This document shows, one piece after another, positions 44,747 through 57,132 of a stretch of 64,000 nt of DNA. The stretch comes from Zelopaecilomyces penicillatus (lineage: Eukaryota; Ascomycota; Sordariomycetes; Hypocreales; Pseudodiploosporaceae): assembly GCA_005765155.1 (NCBI GenBank), contig VCCP01000005.1, positions 124,001 through 188,000 of the forward strand, given 5' to 3'. Every line of letters starts with the position of its first letter. The first letter of the stretch is position 1. The notes under the pieces are model-generated. The model saw only the letters and a list, made by a program, of their open reading frames with translations, did no database searches and was not told where the DNA came from. Position numbers and translations under genes: made by a program.

Positions 44747-46058
44747 TGCAGAGAGAGCTTATCGACTTGCTGCTTTGGGGAGTGGGGGTGGCTTGCCCTA
44801 AAGTTGGAGATGACGGCGTCTCCCCTGTCACTTTCACTTTCACTTTCACTTGCAAGGTATGACAGCCAAGACGGCCGAAATAGCATACAGGGTCTGCCAA
44901 GATGGCGATATCGAAGCGGCGTTTTTTCTATTTGGGCAAAAGTTTGGTGCGGCTGGTGGGTTTGGTGGCGTTGTTGCTGGCCAGGGCGGGAATCGGCAGG
45001 AGATACGCGCATGCGGGGAAGAGGAGAATGGAGTTAATCCAAGAAATCCAGAACCTCTGGGTAGGTCCAGAGATGCATGTAGGCGAGATTGAAATCTGAC
45101 ACGGCGAATGGTATTTCGCCGATGCGTCGTCTTGGTGATGGAATGGGAGCGGTAGAGTGTGCTTTGCTGGAAGGGATGGTCCATCTTTGCATTCGACCCT
45201 ACAGAATCTGTGTTTGGTGAAAAGCAGATGCTGCGCCCCTCTCGTTCGTTTGGACAAGCAAGCAGTCCAGCTACGTAGCGATACGCACCTCACACAGCCA
45301 AGCTCCCATCACAGCCGCCGCAATCGCCGGTGACCTCCATGTGAATCCTCGAGCAGTGCGGGGAAAAGAACTGAGGTTGGTGATGAACAGGTTGGATTGA
45401 GGGGGCGATCAGTGTTGGGGGTGGTCGCCTGACGATTGTGTTCTGTTGTCACCGCATCATCGAAAGATAGCTTTGACGACGTGAGTGCCTAGAGAGCTGG
45501 TCTAGTGTCTTTGTTAGTGTCAACCGCAAATGCGAGTTGATGGTGACGTGACGTTGAATGGATGCGTGCAGGGTTGAAAGGAGCATTTAGGTTGACGGAT
45601 GGAAGTGTTGGTTGGTGATGGGCAGTACAGTGATGTAATAGGGCTCGCGGCCACCGACACCACTGCCCTGGAACCTGTCGACACATCGACCTGGAATGCC
45701 CTCAACAACACCCATCTGCTGCGGCACCACAACAAGCAACGAATAAGACGCCTTGTGCGCTTCATTCCATCAATAAAACTGCAGCGAGACCAAACGTGGA
45801 GTCGGGTACTCTTCTCGGGTACGCACCCGAGACACAAACAGCAGAGGTGCATATGTTCATTCATTCCCGTTGCTCACACCCCCCTTTTCTCATCTGTGCC
45901 ATCATTCTCTGCGGCATATCATTGGAGAGAAGACATGTAAAACGGCATGTATGTCTTTTACTTTTGGGGCTGTGCTAGCACGTTTGATCATGTTTTTTGT
46001 AGACAAGAACCAAAAAGAATCCTGGAAATCAAGAGCACGAGGACAAATAAAGATGAGG

Positions 46059-46059
<1 letters not shown>

Positions 46060-46105
<46 letters not shown>
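46060..46105. repeat. (GT)n microsatellite
   Basis: An uninterrupted GT tract of about 22 units. Confidence 0.97.
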
Positions 46106-46108
<3 letters not shown>

Positions 46109-47726
46109 TGTCTGTGAGACAAGATCGGCTTCTGAATGTGCCGGAGAGAGGTGTGTCGTCGGGTGGTTGTTTACAGCACCCCCCATCGAAGCTGCAGGCC
46201 CCTTGCGCCCTGTACCTACAGGCTACCCGACCCGACCCGGACAGCACCTAGAGTTACATTTAACAGCCAGCAGTGGGTGCCCGGAGCCGCGGTAACCTAG
46301 GCACCTAAAAGAAGCTGAGATGGGCCCCTGGGAGCTGAATTTGCCGAATTGTTTTCTGATTCCAATGGAGCGAACACTGCATCGGAAACAGGGCAGAGCG
46401 GGCGCGCGGGTACCATCCCCAGCGGGCGTCCGCTCGACGCGCCGCAAAACTAGCCCGGGGCTCACGAGTCCACTGTAGAAGATGGGACGCATTGCCCAGA
46501 CCTTTATGAGCCCACTGGCCCCACTGTTACAGGGCCCTCCCATCGGCGGATTATCCGCTGGAAAGGGCCAGTGACTAAGTTATCCCACTTGTTAGGTAAC
46601 GGAATTATCAAGCAAGCACTGTTAAGCAATGTCCGAGTCATCAATGGTTTTTTTCAATGAGCCTGACTCAAGTTCTAGATTGACTATTTTTGTAAGTAGT
46701 GCCTCTTGAACGCATCTTGATGCTTTTAGAGGCGTTTTTCCCTCTCCTCCTGCGGCTTTAAGTGTACAGTAGGTTGTTTGGTGGCGCACCGATACGTGTA
46801 CCATACCCGCCAGCCGCTGCGCCCATGCGCAATCAATCAAAAGTTGTAAAGGAAAACAATTCTTTCTTGGCTCTGTCTAGAGGCGGGGTTGCTGTTTGGA
46901 TGTTGATGATGTCTGCAGATGAATTGAAGTATACGACTTGACCTTGAAAGAATAATTGAATTGAATCAAGTCATGCCCAGAATTTAGTGGTGAGGGTACA
47001 CCAAGATGGACGTAGTCGTAACCCACACATGCACAACATCAATACACCATTGTAATTAAACACAACACAGCCCTCGGCATCCAAGACAAGATGGACGGCT
47101 GCAGTTGATTCGGAAGGGGACGGGTAATCAATCTACACAGCAGAAAACGCCACGCCGCCTCTGCTCCGAGCGCCTCTTCCGCCTCACTAAGCACTACCTC
47201 CGTTGTGGATGCTTTCCACTGTTTATATGTATGGTGTTTCAATGTACCGGAGCAACTAGAGGGAATTAATAGACAAATAATGACATTTCCTTCATTTGAC
47301 CAAAGAAACATGAACATTTAGTGTATCATCTAATAATGACTTCTCGATCCAGACTCCCCTCGGCTTCAATATATACTCAACGCCATCTAAAACATCCATC
47401 AGACGAACGCACATACTGTACTCACTTTCCCAAAACTCAGGTCAGCATTCATTAGCTCCCTGAATAATGGCTGTAAGCACATGGTCATCCTCAGACCCCA
47501 CAGGTTCGGCAACTCTGATTTAGGCCCAAACAGAAAAAAGAGCAATGACGCTGAGAATGCGAGCAACGCGGCTTCGCATTCGTCTAATAAACGTCGTACC
47601 CGGTGTTCAAGATTTCAGGGAGGCTTTTTTCTAGCGAGTACCCGGTATCTGGACGGGGTGGTTCGCTGCTACTGGACATGTTTATTGGATACGGCAAATG
47701 TCAATGTCAATGTCAGAAAATAGGCA

Positions 47727-47750
47727 TGCCATCCATCCATCCATCCATCA
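47727..47750. repeat. (CATC)n microsatellite
   Basis: Five to six tandem CATC units. Confidence 0.9.
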
Positions 47751-47819
47751 CGCCCCTTGTCTCCAATCCCACCCCCCAGCATCCATTGCATGCATAGATA
47801 CACGCCCCCAGCTCTCCTC

Positions 47820-47841
47820 CTTTTTTTTTTTTTTTTTTTTT
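47820..47841. repeat. Poly-T run
   Basis: About 22 consecutive T bases upstream of the S28 peptidase promoter; dA:dT tracts of this kind commonly disfavour nucleosomes. Confidence 0.95.
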
Positions 47842-48262
47842 GGCCAAGACCATTCTTCTATCTGTCCGTCTTTGCCTGCTGCTGCTACTACTGCTGCAAG
47901 CAACAATTAGCAATAACCCCCAATTCATCGGCCATCCCCATTACAGTATCCCGCATCGCCAGCTCCCCTCTTCCTCCCATAAACCTACCTACTACGTGAT
48001 ATATATAAATACAAACCTCTCCCCCCCTCTATTTCCCACGTCTTAGTCCATCTCCATCTCAGCATCTAAAAGGCCCTCACTCCCCTGTCCCTCTACAGGC
48101 AAGGGAGCAAGAGACCAACGGCGAGGCCTCCACCCGGACCTTAGGTTCGACATTCGCCAGCAGTAGCTTCATAACATAAGAAGCGACTCTTTCCCCTCCT
48201 TGTTGCAGCTATTGCAAACCTTCGACAATATCGAGAGAGAAAAAGCCAACCAATATTTCATC

Positions 48263-50128
48263 ATGCGCTCCATCGGCCTCGTCGCCGCTGCGGCGGAGCT
48301 GCTCGTCTTCTTCACGGCCCCGGCCCCGGCCTCGGCCTCACTCAACCGACTCGCTCCCCCACTACCTTTCCAACACCTCCAGGTCCGTACCGAGGGCGAC
48401 AGAAACAAAAGGACCCCCCCTCCATCTTCGCCCGGCAAACTGCTAGGCATCGACTTCTTCCAGCAGCTCATTGATCACAATAACCCTTCCCTGGGTACCT
48501 TTTCCCAGCGCTACTCGTGGAGCGCCGAGTGGTACAAGCCCGGCGCACCTGTGGTGCTCACCACGCCCGGTGAGACGGCCATCGATGGCCTCGAGGAGGT
48601 TTTTGTCACGAATCTCTCCATGCCCGGTGTGTTGGGCCAGAACATTCGCGGCGCCGTCGTCAACCTCGAGCATCGCTACTACGGCGACAGCTCGCCCTAC
48701 AAACTCCAAACCACCACCAACCTGCAGCAGCTCACCGTCGACAATGCCGCCAAGGACCTCGTCTACTTCGCCCAACACGTCAAGCTTCCCTTTGACCCAA
48801 AGGGCACCAGCAAGCCCAACAAGGCGCCCTGGATCCTCACCGGTTGCTCTTACGCCGGCGCCCTCGCTGCCTGGGTCGATGCCCTCCTCCCCGGCGTCTT
48901 CTGGGCTTACCAGGCGCAGAGCGCTGTCGTCCAGGCCCGCGAGAAGCTGTTCCAATCCTGGGGCGAAATCAAGCAGGCCATGCCCCAGAACTGCAGCGCC
49001 GACTTGGTCCAGGTCATGGCCAAGGTTGACAAGACACTGCTCAAGGGAACCAAGAAGGAGATCAAGGCCCTGAAGGATCGCTTCCTGCTGGGAGGACTAG
49101 ATTACGACATCGACTTTGCTTCGGCGCTGACGGATGGGCCGGTTACCTGGCAGGGGATGTACATGGCTGGAGGATACCAGGGCTTCCACCGCTTTTGCGA
49201 TTATGTCGAGGTGAGTTTTTGCTCTTCAATTGTACAACAATGTTACTCATCAATAGATGGAAGTGCTAAACATTGAATCTACAGAACCAATGGCCCGGCT
49301 CCACCGCCAAGGCACCCGGTCCCAAGGGCGTCGGCGTCGACAAGGCCCTTGACGGATATGCCAAGTGGTTCCGAGAAGTCAATCTCCCTGGATGTAGGTT
49401 CCTGACATGTTGCTTTCTTCCCAAGTTCACGAATCAACCAAGTCTAACCTCTTTTCCCCCCTATAGCTTGCGCCAAGTATGGTTACTCAAACGAGACGCT
49501 GGGTGTTGATTGCTACAAGTCCCGCGACTTTGACAATCCCATCTTCCGTGATCTGTCGCCACGCAACACGGGTAACCGGCAGTTTGCATGGCTTACCTGC
49601 AATGAGCCGTAAGTTTTTGATTCTCCTCCTCACTTACACGCATTTTACACGCATTGACACCATCACAACAGCTTCAAATGGTGGCGCACTGGTGGCCCCC
49701 CCGGCCGCATTGTCAGCCAGCTCATGGACCTCGAATATCTTGAGGATCCCTGCCGCCTCCTCTTCCCACGCGAGGGCGACAACACCTTCGGCATCGACCG
49801 CGGCCGCACGGTCGATGACTTCAACCGCTTCGTCAAGGGCGGCTGGAACCACAAGTTCAGCAAGCGCGTCATGTTCACCATCGGCGAATGGGATCACACG
49901 CGCCCTGCCACGCTGTTTGCCCGCGACTTTCCTGGCGGCCCCGTCAAGGGAACCGAAGATAACCCTCTCTTCATCCTGCCCAAGTCTTCTCACTGCGGCG
50001 ACATTAATGCCGACAATAGGTATGCGAACCCGGAGTATGAAAAGATATGGGATGGGGAGATTGCGTATGTCAAGAAGTGGGCAAGTGAGTTTTACAAGGA
50101 GAAGGGTATTCCTGATCCCCGTAAATGA
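48263..50128 (+). CDS. Secreted serine peptidase of family S28
   Basis: Four exons (48263-49210, 49285-49393, 49467-49608, 49672-50128) give 551 residues. A signal peptide at residues 1-26 (MRSIGLVAAAAELLVFFTAP) suggests export to the medium or vacuole. Family S28 enzymes (lysosomal Pro-Xaa carboxypeptidase and DPP II type; fungal AoS28-like) cleave after proline in acid conditions. The catalytic triad is visible: Ser196 in TGCSYAGA, Asp474 in IGEWDHTRP and His507 in SSHCGD, with the oxyanion region NLEHRYYGDSSP at about 135. Length and order match fungal S28 proteins. The last ATG before the signal peptide is in a usable context (TTCATCATGC). It lies convergent with the 5-alpha-reductase-like gene only 275 bases away. 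Call is firm; exo- versus tripeptidyl specificity is not deducible. Confidence 0.92.
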
Positions 50129-50402
50129 AGGGATTGTTTGGAGATGTGAGAAGGATTGGTCTTTCTTTTCTTGTTATATAATGACGCTGCGTGCTGGTGT
50201 ATAAACATGCATACATACATACGCCAATGGCTGCCTGATGATGCTTACTGTTTAATTATTTGGTCTCTTGATAAACTGTGAATGAAGATGGTAAGCGAGA
50301 AACTGCGCTGTGGTGACTGATATCAATCCATCCATAACTACATCAATATCCACCATCAACATACTTCACATTGCTAACACACCAAACTGGCATTCATCAC
50401 AC

Positions 50403-51474
50403 CTACCAGACACCTGGAATCGCTGCCCACTTCTTACCCACCTTGTCCTCCCCAAACTGCTCTACATACCACCTCTTCCCTCGCACCGCCCTCGGAAACA
50501 TGGCAAACAGCTCATTCACCAAAAACGCCCTCGCCGGCGCACAGCTCCACCCCGCCGCCATCCAGAACCCAAACCACTCGATCCACTCGCAAAAGTAGTG
50601 CGGGTACAACATGTACCGAAACAGTCCGGCCTCGGGGATCCTATAGTGCTTGTTAATCGTGCCCTCCTCACCACCTTTCTGCTGATGGTTCTGCCCCTGG
50701 CGGATGCGCTCCTGTCGGCGCTGTTCTTTGCGCCGAATCTCGCGGAGTTCTTCATCGTGGAAGAAATTGGAAGCTAGGCCTAGGTAGAAGATGAGGATGC
50801 CTGCGGCGAACTGTGGTAGGGATGATTGTGAGGCCCAGGCGGCGTCTGTGACGGGGCCGTAGGCAGCTAGCCAGGAGCCAAGACAGGTGGCGTTGAAGAT
50901 CTGGAAAGATACAGCAAGAGACCAGACTCCAATATGGATTGGTGACATGGACGGCTGCAGATATGGGAATAACACTGCTCGGTAGGAGTAGTGAATAACC
51001 TAAACAGAAGGTGGCGGAGAGTCAGCACAGGTTCTTTTCAGAGTCGAGTTTCGTCAAGACTTACAAACAAACCCGCCAACACCCTATTCTGCCACGGCAG
51101 ATCATCAATCCCATGCTGCAGAGGCAGCGTTTTCATAATGTACAGCAGCGTCATGAACCCAGGACACTCCATCGTCAGCCAGGCAATCCGCCCTGGGATG
51201 TTGAGCTTGCTGCTAGCCACGGAGGTCTTGCCCATGCCATACCACTTAATCACCCACTGCATGGAGCCTAGCTAAGTATAATGTGCAAGCACATGTCAGC
51301 AATGTTCTGTGAATCATGAAGTTCATGGCATAAAGAGGTCGGTCTGATGGGGTGAGAGAGCAGTGAGAATGTTGAACAATGTTTTCTTACAACGGGATAG
51401 GCAAACTGCCAAAAGGTCAACAAGAGCCCCCAGTTCTCCCGCGTAGGCGGTAGCCATCCCTCCACGATGGCCAT
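50403..51474 (-). CDS. Steroid 5-alpha-reductase-like membrane protein
   Basis: Three exons (51474-51391, 51271-51065, 50999-50403) give 295 residues, with frame kept at both introns. Several hydrophobic helices precede the 3-oxo-5-alpha-steroid 4-dehydrogenase C-terminal domain: KHYRIPEAGLFRYMLYPHYF, CEWIEWFGFWMAAGWSC, and ARAFLVNELFAMFPRAVRGK followed by RWYVEQFG...AAIPGVW. This family (ER membrane, NADPH) reduces steroid enones or, in the Dfg10/SRD5A3 branch, polyprenol for dolichol synthesis; related enoyl reductases act in fatty acid elongation. A basic cytosolic loop (RRKEQRRQERIRQGQ) interrupts the domain. Which branch this belongs to cannot be fixed by eye; the Asn/Tyr/Glu-Trp signature supports a catalytic protein. 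The ATG at 51474 is favoured by the 28-codon first exon ending FWQFAYPV. Confidence 0.82.
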
Positions 51475-52568
51475 CTGAACGGTCCTTTTGTTATTTCTTC
51501 TTCGACTGTTGGTGTTTGTGTTTGTATGTTTTTGCCGTTGCTCAAAGAAAAACAGTCTCGCTGATCTTCCCCCTCAGAAGTGGATTTCTTGTTATTTTGC
51601 TTTGTTTCCCAAAAGTAAAAGAAAGCAAGAACCCCTCGCCGTTGTCTTGCCCACTGACTTCCTAACAGACAAGAGCTTTGCGATTTACAGTAGCAAGCTC
51701 AAACCATAGGTCATGTCGTAATATTCCAACCAGGAAACCCTCTAAACGTCAGTGATGATGTCAATGACGGCTTTTTTTCTTCTGCCCACCAAAAAGCTGT
51801 CTCTGTTGTAGCTTAACAAGGTGCTACCAAGAGCTGCATTACAGGCACTAATTGATCCTCACCGCCTTCCCAGAGGGAACCTGGGTAATCAGAGGAGGGG
51901 GGAATCTGCCAGCCGTCGTAGCATTTGACACCGAGGATTAACAAATTGCAATCTTACATTAACAAGGGAAATATACATGATGTAATAATATTATGCATGG
52001 GCGTGTGAAACAAGTGAGACACCACTGCTAAAATGAATGGAAAGTGTCGAGACGTAGCAAGCACAGGGTGACCCTAACCCTACCCCTCGTCATTCTGCCA
52101 CAGTCGACTTCCGTTGATGGAATCCCAGATACGTAGGGTAAAATGATAAATCCAATATGAAACTATAATGTTATTCATGTATTTCTAGCTTCAATTTCAT
52201 ACAGACATTGTGCTTTTCCCGCCTAGCCGTTGACGGCACACACGGTACAAGCCCACTCCCTCGTCAATCATCAGTCAGTGTGATAACGACACAACCCGTC
52301 TTCAAACATCTCATCCAGCATGCCCCAACGCCAAGGTCTCTTGTTCTCTGCTGTGCTTCGCTCGCTTGCAGTGTCAAGATATACACACCGTGGTTCCAAG
52401 TAATACAAAAAAAGAATTCTCATCAAGCAGACCCTGTCCAGGTCTGTTGGTTTCCCCCAAAACGCCACTTCAGATAGCCCTGTTGCGTTCATTCATTAGC
52501 CTGCTCATTGGCATGCTCAAACCAATGACCCAAGCACTTTCAAAGACGTTTACTGTCAAAATGTAATC
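51475..52568. other. Spacer, no gene seen
   Basis: About 1.1 kb between two same-strand genes, with T-rich blocks near 51490-51540. A GTGACCCTAACCCTACCCC string occurs at about 52068-52086; two telomere-like hexamers alone do not make an interstitial telomere. No gene was recognised. Confidence 0.45.
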
Positions 52569-55241
52569 TCACATAACGATGCACTCCCTATCTCCCCTGT
52601 GATGACTCCCCATTGAGCTGTTGCTCGGAACCCCCAAACTCATAGGAGGCGGCCGTCTCCCTCCTCCAGTAGCAGCTCCCGGTGGCCTCTGCCCACGCCC
52701 ACCAGGTCCAACGTTGCTGTTTGCTCGGACTACTGCCTCTGGGTTGCTGGAAGGGTGGTTTGGGTGTCCGGGAGGGGGAACGTATGCCGGAACCTGCGCC
52801 GCCTGTTCGTATGTAGGCGGAGGCGGCTCCTCTCCGTTCGCCGCTGGCCTCGTCACCCCTGGTCTGCGTGGTGGCACCAGTGGGCGGACTTGCTGTTGGG
52901 TTGCGCTCGGCCGCCGAACAGGCGCTGCCGCCACCGGCTGCGTGGCCATAATCACTGGTATGTTGAAGCTGTTGTTACTTATTGAGCTTTGCCGTGGAGG
53001 CACAGCACCGTTGCCGCTCACGTCTCGGTTGATAGGTCTGGGTTGCTGGGCCTGTTGCTCGATGAATTGTTCCGAAAGAACGCTCTCGCGCTGTCGACGG
53101 GCCTGCTCTTCTCGGTGTCTTTGATCCTCTTCCTCTTGCAACTGTAGCGCCAACGCCAAGTCTCTATCTTCCTGTTCAGTACTGGGGCTCATTGGGGGCT
53201 CGTCGTCTTGCGCTCTCGACTTCCCGCGGTCGTTCTGCAATGTCGCCCATCCCCCAGCATGTTCTCCTGAAGAGCCACTTGCGGCGCCAGTACTTCCAGG
53301 TTCCGTTCCACTGACGGTAGCAGCCTTAAAGTCGCCGGAAAGAAACTCGTTTTGCTCTCCATTAACATCCATCAAGCTCTCCCACACTACATCGCCGTGA
53401 CTCTTATATCCAGCATCTGTGACCAGTGCAAACAACTGCCGGGTGTGTGGGTGGCAGTAGAGTGTAGAAAAGTGGTCGTTTCTGAACAGGATGGCAAACG
53501 TGCCAGGTCGCATCGCCTTTCCGATTACTTCTATCCCCCATGCCGTCAGTTGTGTAGCAGCGCTCTCTAAGAATATTCTGATGGTGATGATATCTTGGTA
53601 TAGGTCTTGCTCTGCCTCAGTGAGACCAGTCTCGGAATTGGATAGCTTGTCCTCTAGCTCCTCTTCACGAAACAAGAGGTTTTGTACATCTTCATATGAT
53701 GCACCCTGTCTTTCAAAAGCGGAATATGCCGGATCCTCACGCGGTGGCAGCCAGCCGTGGATAAGCGGGATCGAAAAGGTTGCATACAGGCTCATTTCCA
53801 TGGTGTTTTCAAAAGTCCCTGGAATGAGATCTCCTCTTTCGTGTGCAGGTAGATGCGTCAGCGATGTGCGGCTGAAAGCGGCCTGAACTTCCTCCGCCGG
53901 AACGAAACGAGGATTGACATTCATCCCCGTGTGCAAGCTCTGGAGAAAGGAGTACAGCTCAGACACATCTGGCAATGCGTCCTCCGAACTTGTCCGTCGA
54001 GGAGACATGAGCTCGTCAAAAACGGCATCCAGAAGAAGACTGAGGCTAACCTGTTCTCTAGAACGCAACACCTGAACCAGCGCCGTATCGGTGATATCAG
54101 CAGGAGTTGTGAGTGTAAGCGCGTTCACCAAAGCCACCAAAGGACAAGGTCCGTTCTCATTCTGGATCAGAATGGGAGATGTGCGCGGATTTTCTGCCGA
54201 GCCAGGATCGTGCCACTTGATTTTCTTCACCAAGTAAGTCTCCGCTTTACCATCAACAGGTGGTCTCGAGGGCGTCCATCGTACTCGCTCTCCGGACAAC
54301 CTCGGTGGTAAAGGGGGCTTTTGCTCTGGCCCATCCTCGTCCCCAGATTGCTTAGATGAACTGGGGTACGGATCTGGATCTATCAAGCTCCATTCATCCA
54401 GTTGAGATGTCTGCCCAATGGATAGCTCCGTCACTTTTCCCTTGCCCTTTTCCGGGGCACCGAGATCTTCCCAGACCTGCTGCTCACGCAATAGCTCGTC
54501 CGGCATGGCCGTCGGGATAGGTGGGCGTGTAGAGTCCTTTCTTGTGCCTTCACCGTACGAGCTTTCGTCCCAAACCAAGGTTCCTTCAGAAGTCAAAGTT
54601 GGGAGAATTGGCGGAGTTGGAGCTATTGGTTGCTTCGTAGGTAGATCAGGCGTAGAACGTGCAGGAGCGGCGGCCCATGGGTCACTTGCGGCATCATTAG
54701 GCACCACAGGAAACGGTTTGTTGTTTCCAGATACCTGGGGTTGCACGTATGCTGTCGGCTGCCAAGGATTGTTTGTACTTGAATCGTCCAGACCCATGTT
54801 GGAGTAGGAGTCGGATTTGGGCAAGGCCGGCAACGGGTTTGCGTTTAGGTTTGCCTCTCGGGATGGCACTTTCTTCCTCAGAAAAGGGTTGGTCTCAGTC
54901 CGCCTCATCCCCGGCGTAAGAGAATCCGGTACTGAGGCCCCCTGGGAGGCATCCTCAGCGTGTTGAGAACCGCCAGTCTGATGTCTCGTATCAGCCCAGA
55001 CGTTGGCTTCTTCAGCCGCTACACCCAATGCCCCGCCCCCGCCTGGTCTCAGTGCAGCAGGAACATCATGCCGATGAGCCTCGCTCGCAGTATTATTGTT
55101 GCCAGGTACGCTTGGAGTCACATCATCCCATATATTGTCGTCTTGTCCGTCCTCCCAGGAGTCTCTTGTCGTGGGACGTGGTCGCTGTGGCCCGGTAGCC
55201 AGAGACGGGGGGAGATTGGCTGGCCGCTCGTGTGCGACCAT
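52569..55241 (-). CDS. MINDY-family deubiquitinase with C-terminal CAAX box
   Basis: Single-exon, 890 residues. A long disordered, Pro/Ser/Asn-rich N-terminus (1 to about 335) precedes the MINDY catalytic domain (about 336-660). The cysteine-protease residues are recognisable: oxyanion Gln360 and nucleophile Cys366 in ILIQNENGPCPLVALVNAL, and His590 in LFRNDHFSTLYCH, followed by TDAGYKSHGDVVWESLMDVN. The family trims long K48-linked ubiquitin chains. A helical acidic stretch EQEDRDLALALQLQEEEDQ followed by Arg/Glu-rich sequence resembles the ubiquitin-binding MIU motif of MINDY1/2. The last four residues are CIVM, a CAAX prenylation box, implying membrane attachment after farnesylation. The ATG at 55241 is the first in frame. 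The product is longer than animal MINDY1 because of the N-terminal extension. Confidence 0.9.
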   Translation of the reverse strand: MVAHERPANLPPSLATGPQRPRPTTRDSWEDGQDDNIWDDVTPSVPGNNNTASEAHRHDVPAALRPGGGGALGVAAEEANVWADTRHQTGGSQHAEDASQGASVPDSLTPGMRRTETNPFLRKKVPSREANLNANPLPALPKSDSYSNMGLDDSSTNNPWQPTAYVQPQVSGNNKPFPVVPNDAASDPWAAAPARSTPDLPTKQPIAPTPPILPTLTSEGTLVWDESSYGEGTRKDSTRPPIPTAMPDELLREQQVWEDLGAPEKGKGKVTELSIGQTSQLDEWSLIDPDPYPSSSKQSGDEDGPEQKPPLPPRLSGERVRWTPSRPPVDGKAETYLVKKIKWHDPGSAENPRTSPILIQNENGPCPLVALVNALTLTTPADITDTALVQVLRSREQVSLSLLLDAVFDELMSPRRTSSEDALPDVSELYSFLQSLHTGMNVNPRFVPAEEVQAAFSRTSLTHLPAHERGDLIPGTFENTMEMSLYATFSIPLIHGWLPPREDPAYSAFERQGASYEDVQNLLFREEELEDKLSNSETGLTEAEQDLYQDIITIRIFLESAATQLTAWGIEVIGKAMRPGTFAILFRNDHFSTLYCHPHTRQLFALVTDAGYKSHGDVVWESLMDVNGEQNEFLSGDFKAATVSGTEPGSTGAASGSSGEHAGGWATLQNDRGKSRAQDDEPPMSPSTEQEDRDLALALQLQEEEDQRHREEQARRQRESVLSEQFIEQQAQQPRPINRDVSGNGAVPPRQSSISNNSFNIPVIMATQPVAAAPVRRPSATQQQVRPLVPPRRPGVTRPAANGEEPPPPTYEQAAQVPAYVPPPGHPNHPSSNPEAVVRANSNVGPGGRGQRPPGAATGGGRRPPPMSLGVPSNSSMGSHHRGDRECIVM

Positions 55242-57132
55242 GCTCGTTTCTAGATGTATCGATAGGTTTCGAAGCTGGGCAAAGCTGTTTTGGTCCCCAA
55301 AGACCTTGTGCTAGGTTTTCTGCAGAATGGTGAGACCTCCTGGCGGGAAGCTGTCGCAGCAGAAGCAGGTGGAGATGTCGTCAGCGGGGGGGTGGGTCAA
55401 GCCAGAGTCATTAGTATTGTAGCTATAGCTATGAACAAAAGTCGTGTATGTCGCGTTTGTGGGTGGTTCATGTATAGTTGAAATATTGAGAGGGGCTGCG
55501 GGGTTTCGTCAGAGGATAAGTCTGTATCGCGCAAGTCTCTTTGCTATATGGAATGTGGAATTGATGTTGGAGGAGTGCGAAGGAGCAAGCAGAGCAGGTC
55601 GGAGGAGAGCTGAGGTGTTGGTGGACCCACCCACTGAGGTGTCCCAATAGTCATCGTAGCGGGCTTCTGTTCTTACAGGGGATGGCCAGGCTTACTAGTG
55701 GCTTCAATCTCCAATCCCATGGGGGGATCTGTTGAGCTGCCTTCCAAGACCGCTAATTGTTGACATCAAGACCCTCCAGGCGTATAATTTGTACCTGCAT
55801 CAACAAACCTGGGAATCATAATGCCACGTAGATACATATGCAAGCTCTACACCGATTCTCAACAATACAGTTCCAGCCCGGCCTTCCGCTGCAGGCATCG
55901 TACATTACAGGCCATAAATCAGGTCAGGATTGCGCGGCCTCCAAGTCCTCCAATCCTACATGGGCCACATGTCTGTCGTTTACAGTGGAGGGTTGCGCTG
56001 TAATTGTAACCCCGCCACACCTGGTCAAATCGCCTCCATGCAGCCCCGCTGATGTCAACTCTAGAGCAATTGGAACCCCACGGGGACCGAACTAGCGCTA
56101 GGAAGATCGACGTCAATCAGTTCCCTGACATTCACAACATAGAATCCCATCTACCATCCAATCTCTTGTCAAATCGACTCTTCACATCTCATATTAGCTA
56201 ATCTGCCATCAATTCTTATCTATTAATAGTTCTAAAGCATCTTGATGTTTCCTACGATACATTATATAAACACACATATCCTAAAATTACATAGTAGCTC
56301 TTACGCGAATGTCCTGTTCAAACTGTACATTTCAAACATATTCGACACTCTTTACCGCAACCTCCACTCGCTTTGCCATATTCGTTGATAGACATAGTAA
56401 CCAATCTCAGTACTATTCTCATCCTCTCAACATTAGTTCAAGCCAATTATCCCAAAAGGCCGTGCTCTTCAAAGTTAAAGGCTTCAAAGCGCTATTCAGC
56501 CCTCAATTCTAGGGTAACAGCAGCAGATCTATATGTAAAACTGAAAAACATGTCAATATAAATCTTGCGGATTCAGACGCAAGGAATTTTACGGACATCT
56601 ATTTAGGATACCAAGCTTTCCACAGAAGATCAGGAGTTTGACACACACCACGTTAGCCATGCATTTCTATCATTTCTACTGCGAAATCCCATCGATCCCA
56701 CAGACTTCTCTTTATATATATCAAAATTCTACTCCATCCCACTTATTTACTTTACATCTCATGCTGGAAGAAGATGAGGAGGCAATGAGCTGAAAGTTTT
56801 GATTCGCAATTACCACTCTATTCCCATACCCATCTTTCAGATATTTTGCTCTACACAGCCTGCCACCCATGTTCATGATCCCATCTCCTCGCCATGCCTG
56901 TGCTATGCAAGTTTCATTTACCGCTGTGTACACAAGGAGTGCCACATGTAATAATGGGGAGGAACCAAAAGAAAACCACATTTATAAGAAACCAATTCAA
57001 AGACATAAAAAGACGCCAACTCCAAGCCCATCATTCCTTACAAGAGGCGATAAAAAAGGGAAAAAAACAATGTCTTATCTTCAGATCTCGTGTTGCGCAT
57101 AGTGGAAGTGAGAGTGGGCTATTCGCTCGCAC
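55242..57132. other. Spacer, no gene seen
   Basis: About 1.9 kb holding the MINDY promoter at its left side and the DnaJ gene's 3' flank at its right. The 56.1-56.6 kb part is AT-rich. Only short ORFs without domains were found. Confidence 0.45.

Larger units (their letters stand above)
44747..48262. other. Spacer rich in simple repeats
   Basis: About 3.5 kb with no supported gene. It contains CTTTCA hexamers near 44826, a long (GT)n tract, CATC tetramers, and a poly-T run. ORFs are mainly by-products of these repeats. The right end is the CT-rich promoter and leader of the S28 peptidase, including ATATATAAA near 48001. Confidence 0.5.

Noticed and set aside
46029..46295. Repetitive His-Thr or Val-Cys ORFs
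   Set aside because: They are translations of the GT microsatellite.
47698..48046. Phe/Pro-rich small ORFs
   Set aside because: They are produced by the poly-T and CATC repeats in the S28 peptidase promoter.
52068..52086. Telomere-like CCCTAACCCTA string
   Set aside because: Only two units are present; no array or subtelomeric gene family around it.
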